This document shows, piece after piece, positions 45,749-64,000 of a DNA stretch of 64,000 nucleotides. The notes under the pieces are model-generated. The model was given only the letters and a program-made list of their open reading frames with translations. It was not told where the DNA came from and did not search any database. The position numbers were made by a program, and so were the translations under genes. Positions within the stretch are counted from its first letter, which is position 1, and every line of letters begins with the position of its first letter. This DNA comes from Mesocentrotus franciscanus (Eukaryota; Echinodermata; Echinoidea; Camarodonta; Strongylocentrotidae), in the NCBI GenBank assembly GCA_037976565.1, contig CP137667.1, positions 31,734,459 to 31,798,458 on the forward strand, read 5' to 3'.

Positions 45749-45830
45749 ATACTACTACCACTATTCCTCCTCCTCCTCCTGCTACTACTCCTACTACTAT
45801 TACTACTACGACTACTACTCCCTCAATTTT
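45373..45830 (+). repeat. Compound triplet repeat: CTG, CTA, CCA, CTC
   Basis: About 450 bp of phased triplets, almost all CTN or CCN: (CTG)n, (CTA)n, (CTC)n and (CTA-CTC)n blocks, with a partial large-scale duplication (CCACTACCACTGCCACTAC at two places). Poly-Leu, poly-Tyr and poly-Val frames here are not genes. Confidence 0.95.
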
Positions 45831-46340
45831 GATGTACCCTTCTCGATATTTCTCCCTCTCCCTTCAGGTTACTCTATCTCCCCTTCTCCCTCTGCCTGTC
45901 TCCGTGTTTCTGTCCCTCTCACCTCTCTCTCTTTCCCACTTCTTTCTCCCTCTCCTTTACCTCTCTCTCTTTACCTCTCTCTCTTTCTCCGTCAGTCATA
46001 ATTTCTATCTCCCTTCTCTTAGTTTATGCTTCTATTCTCTCATTCACCCTTTGCATTATACTCAATTGACTCACTCTACCTATCTCAATTTTCTTCCTTC
46101 TTCTTTTCCAAAGTCTTGTACCACATGTGTACAAATTAGGGGTCTGTTCAGCCCAGCCCAATTCAAACTGGACTTACTTGGCACCATAGGTTTCAAGAGT
46201 TGAAGTGTCAGCTACATGTTTGACCTCCGAATAGCCATGAATTTCAATTTTTGCAGAATTTTACCATTAGCTGATGGGTACCGTAACTATTTTACACATT
46301 CCGATCAAAAAATCTTGAATATGGCGTTCTAAAAGATATA

Positions 46341-46558
46341 TTGATGATGATGATAGTTTTACCTGGCTGCTAAGAAAGCATATTTATGCTTGTAAGTAAG
46401 CAACCAGGGGACTGACAGCTTTAAGTCCTCTCCAAGGGACTTGGTAATGAGGATTAATGCCTTACCAAAGGGCATGAGCCATGAGTATATCACCTTGGTT
46501 TTGAAGCTGGGACCTCCCAGTTACGAGACCACTGCTCTACCACTGAGCCATCGCATCT
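46341..46558 (-). mobile_element. tRNA-headed SINE, copy 1
   Basis: Read on the minus strand it begins GCGATGGCTCAGTGGTAGAG (A-box-like), then GGTCCCAGCTTCAAAACC (B-box-like), a shared body with TTGCTTACTTACAAGCATA, and an (ATC)n end. This is the order of an RNA polymerase III-derived retroposon. Confidence 0.85.
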
Positions 46559-49500
46559 CCTTATGTTCAGAGAACATTCATTCAACTTAAGTATTTGTGA
46601 TCGATTCAGCTCTCTTGAATAACTCGGCCACGATCTTCTGCAGACGTCAAGTTGTCCCTAGAGCCAGGTATGCCCCGATCATGTTCTAACAGGTGAGCTG
46701 GAACATGATGTAAAATCATTCCCAAAATCTTCATGCACAATTAAAAACACAACAATCTCATGTATTGTATGAATCTGTACTTTAATCATGAAAGGCAGTC
46801 GAACCCAATAAATGCGAGAATAAACTCAATAATACAAAGATAATGAGTAAAAACACCATAAAACTGGTTACTTTTCAAAAGTTTGTCAAAGTAAGGAAGA
46901 TAAATTCATACATGTCCTATTAGTACATTCAAGAATATACTCCAATTTGGTATATTTTGTCTGTTCAACATTATCAAAACATTCCTATTATTTGCCTCAA
47001 TATTCAACATGCAGCAAGAATTTTGAAATAACGGTGGCATTTTAGGTGTGACCTTTTAAAGGGGCATATTCTATTCAAGATGTTTAAAAGCACATGAAGA
47101 AATAATCAATAATTATTATGTACTATATAAATCAATTATTATTATCATTATCAATAGCCTGAGCACCTTTAGAATCCGATTTCTTTATAATTTTATAACT
47201 CGGCATATCACCATGGGGAAATAATCTTGAAAACTCAATTCCAACCAGAAATGTCACCAAAACTAAGTTTTAAAGAAGGTAATCAAATTGTCATGATCAC
47301 ATTTTGTTACTTTGTATGAAATATAAAGATAAGGGATGTGATGTAATATGCATTATAAAGTAAATATTGCAAATAATATGAATAATTATGCTGATATAAC
47401 AAGTGACAAACATTCGTCACAAGGGCTTAATGTATATGTATATGACATCAAATCACCCCTCGTAACAACAAAGCAAGTACTTTTTTAAGTAGGGGAATAT
47501 TAAATGACTTTTAAGTGCATATCAAAATATAAAATTCTTGAGACAGTATAGGAAATCAAACCTGATTGTGGCTCTCGATTTGATATTGAAAGATGATGAT
47601 AGTTAGCTTTGTGAAAAACCTACTGTATGTGTATGCTAACATTTAAAAAAAATTTACTTAATACAACCTAATCTATGATTAATCATTCCGTAAATTAACG
47701 ATGGGTTCAGTTTTAAAAAGTACAAATATGTCAAGTGAAAGGAAATTTTAAAAATAAGAGGCAGAACAAAAAAAAATCTTGTCTTATTTTTAAAGGAGGT
47801 TAGGCATTTAAGATTGGCTTTTAAATCATTGACATCTGAATAATGTATAACCAATATGAGTGACTGAATCGTTGGTCAGTTCCCGTTTTCTTGAAATTCT
47901 TATAAATAAATCACATAAAAACTTGAAAGCAATGGACCGGCCAGTATTCAGCCCTTGCATGTTCTAAAAACCCATCATTAAATATCACAGATCCATCTCC
48001 GAAGACCTGCTGTCAAATTCTAACTAATATATACAGATGGCTAACATGAAAAACATTGGAAACCTCAACAGTGGGCATTGAACTAACATTGTATACAAAA
48101 TAATCATATGCATGTACAATCAGTTATTTACACAAGAAAATACTTCAGTCATAATAATCAAACCTTTAAATTATTCATTTCCTAATAGTTCAAGCCAACA
48201 ATAGTACATATGTTCAGTCACTAAAAGCAGAATGATACGTAGAGGTCATAATTATACAAATAACTTGTATCGTTCTGATCAAGGATAAAAAAATGGTTTT
48301 ATAAAATCACCCCACTTCATATATAAATGTATACATGTCCAAATTATAATGTTGATAAGAGCACCATTAAGCAAAATCATGAAATGATAATAATTCAAAC
48401 TGTAAAATGAAGTAATAAATATATGATTACACTAGGTATAACACAGTATAAAGTAGATTCATAATGTTCAAATAAATTTGTATTTGAGGCATTATAAAGT
48501 AAGCAAAATCTATCACTGGGTACGATTAATAGTCATGAATATAAATACCTAGTATTTTAAAAGTGGATTGGCATATCATTCTTTGAACTTTCTCACTGTG
48601 AAACGTAGGATCTGCCTCAGAATGTGGAATATTAAAACAAATATACCCTTTGGAGATATAATTTGCTTTAGTGAAGAGTATAACATATGTAAATTAATCA
48701 TGGGCCCTCGTTCAGGAATACACCCATAATGCATGAAATTTATGTAGATTGATACAAAAATAGCATAATATACCCAATCCTTTTCCTCAAATGCAGTACT
48801 AATAAATTGATTTATAAATCAAATACATTTACAAGTTCCATATAATCAAAGTATAATTTGATAGAAGAAAAGAAAAGTTATTGCTACATGCTACTATAAC
48901 TTATGGCAGTATTTCCTTCACATTTCAAATGTGCAACCTCTTTATAAAACCACTTCGTTAAAGCCTTTGTATACAAAACAAAACACAGCTTTGTGTCAAC
49001 TTCCAAGGCAACCTGTCTTCTTATAGAAACAAGGGAAATACTTGAAAATCCAAAGATGAAGGTGAACTTATTAGTGGACAAATATAATGGACCGAAAAGA
49101 AAAAATAGGTTCCCTTCTCTCAACTACACCGTATAGTATGCTGTGTAAAACCAGTGAATGTCAATTTTTGTGGAGCTCATAAAATACTACAATGTAGCTA
49201 TTTCTCTAACACCCAAAGTTAAACCCGAGTTGTATCATGACACTGGCATATTTATTGAAGGACTACTGAATAGCTAGAAAATTTTCAAGACCTGAAACTT
49301 TCGCTAATTACTAACCGCACCCATTTCACCTCAAGAATCTTTGCAAATGTGGACCACTTACAAAAATGCAGTTTCATACCTGTAAAAGTTCTGGCATTAG
49401 GGTAATAACAGTACCGTGGAGAGTAGATAGATTATTATTTTAAAGTTCCTTTTCCATGGGATAAAACGCACTGGATTCTATTCCCCCTTCGCTATAGCCA

Positions 49501-50032
49501 AGTTTCCACAATAAGACCATTCAAGTTCTAATGGGTACCCATTTACTTTACCTGGGTGGACAGTTGCAAAAAGAAATTTAACGTCTTGCTAAAGAATGTT
49601 ACTGTGATCTGCCTGATGACCTTCCATTTAAAAAAAAAATGTCTATTAAGAGAACAGCCAGTAGCTTCTAACTAATACTATCTTGAAAAAAAATGCTAGT
49701 TCTGAACGAACAACTGATTGCATAGTGGCATATTCAGAATGTTAAAATTGTTTGGGAAACACTTGTATGAATTGTATCAAAACTGGGAAACATACATCAA
49801 AATATTATAAATAGCAAATTTCTATGCAGTATAATACAAATGAATGAGTTTGTTCCCACTTGAAATTCAAGTACAAATCGTATGTTAATCAGTTTGGCTT
49901 GCAAAAAAGATATAGACTTCCTTTCCAGTTGTTCAAAATGCAAGATAATGTTTTCTTTCCCAATAAGTTGTAGTCTTCTGGTCCAGTTGTTTCATCCAAC
50001 AAGACACAGCTTGTATATTTGATTGTTCACTA

Positions 50033-63308
<13,276 letters not shown>

Positions 63309-63396
63309 CTAAAAGGACGAACAGAAGGAGAGAGGAAAGGATGACAAGGTTGGTAAGGTTAGAGAAGGACAAAGAATTTTATGTAAATGGAAACCA

Positions 63397-63537
63397 GGGA
63401 CCTGTTGCATAAAACTTACCATTAATGGTAACTACCATGGTAACATTGCTCAACAGCAAATCAAAATCAAGTATTCCATGGAGGTTACCATTGATGGCAA
63501 AGTAACCATCAATGATAAGTTTTATGCAACGAGACCC
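63397..63537. mobile_element. Foldback MITE (GGGACCTGTTGCATAAAACTT ends)
   Basis: 141 bp; GCATAAAACTTACCATTAAT at the left is inverted at the right as GATAAGTTTTATGC, with GGTAAC/GTTACC palindromes between. It lies in the PHLDB-like gene upstream of the 63308 exon. Confidence 0.8.
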
Positions 63538-63934
63538 AGATGAATAGGACTTGCACTGTTTCTTAGCTACATGTTTTGTCTTCTTCCTCTTTGAGTGCAA
63601 ATTCAGTCAAAAACTTCAAGATAAAGGCTCAAACCAGTCGAGACCCAACTTCTGCATCTCACTAAAAATTCTATCTACCGGTAGATGGTTTTCTGTGGCC
63701 TTGCCAAATATGTGGCAAGTTACTTTTGCAAAGGTGAGCTTCTCCTGCACACCAACTAAAATAAAATTATTTCAATACTATAGTAATATAAAAAACATGT
63801 TTTTCAAAAATATTGAAATCATTACTCTGGCTTATCCCCAGCTACAATCATTTTTTTCACAGGGAATTCTAGGGAAAAAAAATCCTGTTGGCAGTATACA
63901 GAATAAGAAAATATTTGTAATGTGATGTAATGTG

Positions 63935-64000
63935 ATGGTTATTTAACCTGGCTGCTAAGAGAGCACAAAGGCTTGTAAGTAAGCAACCAGACGGCCGACG
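63935..64000 (-). mobile_element. tRNA-headed SINE, copy 3 (cut by the window edge)
   Basis: TTAACCTGGCTGCTAAGA and GCTTGTAAGTAAGCAACCAG match the 3' part of the other two SINE copies. The tRNA-like head would lie beyond 64000. Confidence 0.75.

Noticed and set aside
45003..45761. Long poly-Leu, poly-Tyr and poly-Val frames
   Set aside because: Produced by the phased triplet repeat on both strands.
46480..46558. Functional tRNA gene
   Set aside because: A- and B-box-like motifs are present, but the anticodon stem does not pair well and the sequence continues into a repeated SINE body.

Overview
The window is animal nuclear DNA: long AT-rich non-coding stretches, GT-AG introns, many microsatellites and many short transposons, with coding exons in small islands. 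The proteins encoded are of deuterostome type. The dense palindromic ACATGTAC clusters, the TATAGCGC repeats and the large (GA)n/(CT)n blocks suggest a marine invertebrate, most likely an echinoderm such as a sea urchin. The species is an inference; nothing in the window proves it.

Two genes can be supported, and they converge tail to tail. On the plus strand, nine exons (18850-37747) join without phase errors into a complete glycogen synthase kinase 3 (GSK3) of 434 codons, with every catalytic and primed-substrate residue present but an unusual first exon that lacks the Ser9-type inhibitory motif. On the minus strand, six exons (63308 down to 50248) encode the last 462 residues of a PHLDB/LL5-type protein (coiled coil plus C-terminal PH domain); its 5' part lies beyond the right edge. 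About 12.5 kb separates the two stop codons and holds the two 3' UTRs, simple repeats and a SINE. Positions 1-18849 contain no gene I can support.

The non-coding sequence is a mosaic of non-autonomous DNA transposons. These include hAT-like elements, one of which carries a nested foldback element, piggyBac-like MITEs flanked by TTAA, TA-flanked mariner-like MITEs in the introns of both genes, several foldback elements, and three copies of a tRNA-headed SINE.

The most interesting pattern is that local tandem duplications (84-170 bp periods) repeatedly start or end inside an exon edge. They copy the splice site and the adjoining codons, or in one case the stop codon. This is seen at GSK3 exon 2 (3' edge), exon 7 (both edges) and exon 9 (5' edge), and in the PHLDB gene at one internal exon (5' edge) and at the stop codon. 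Some copies are still open and spliceable on paper: an alternative acceptor 84 nt upstream of GSK3 exon 9 would replace the 51-residue tail by 15 residues, and a 99-bp copy after the PHLDB stop is an in-frame, stop-free 32-residue extension. I know of no named description of such a recurrent exon-edge pattern; it may be the most novel signal here.
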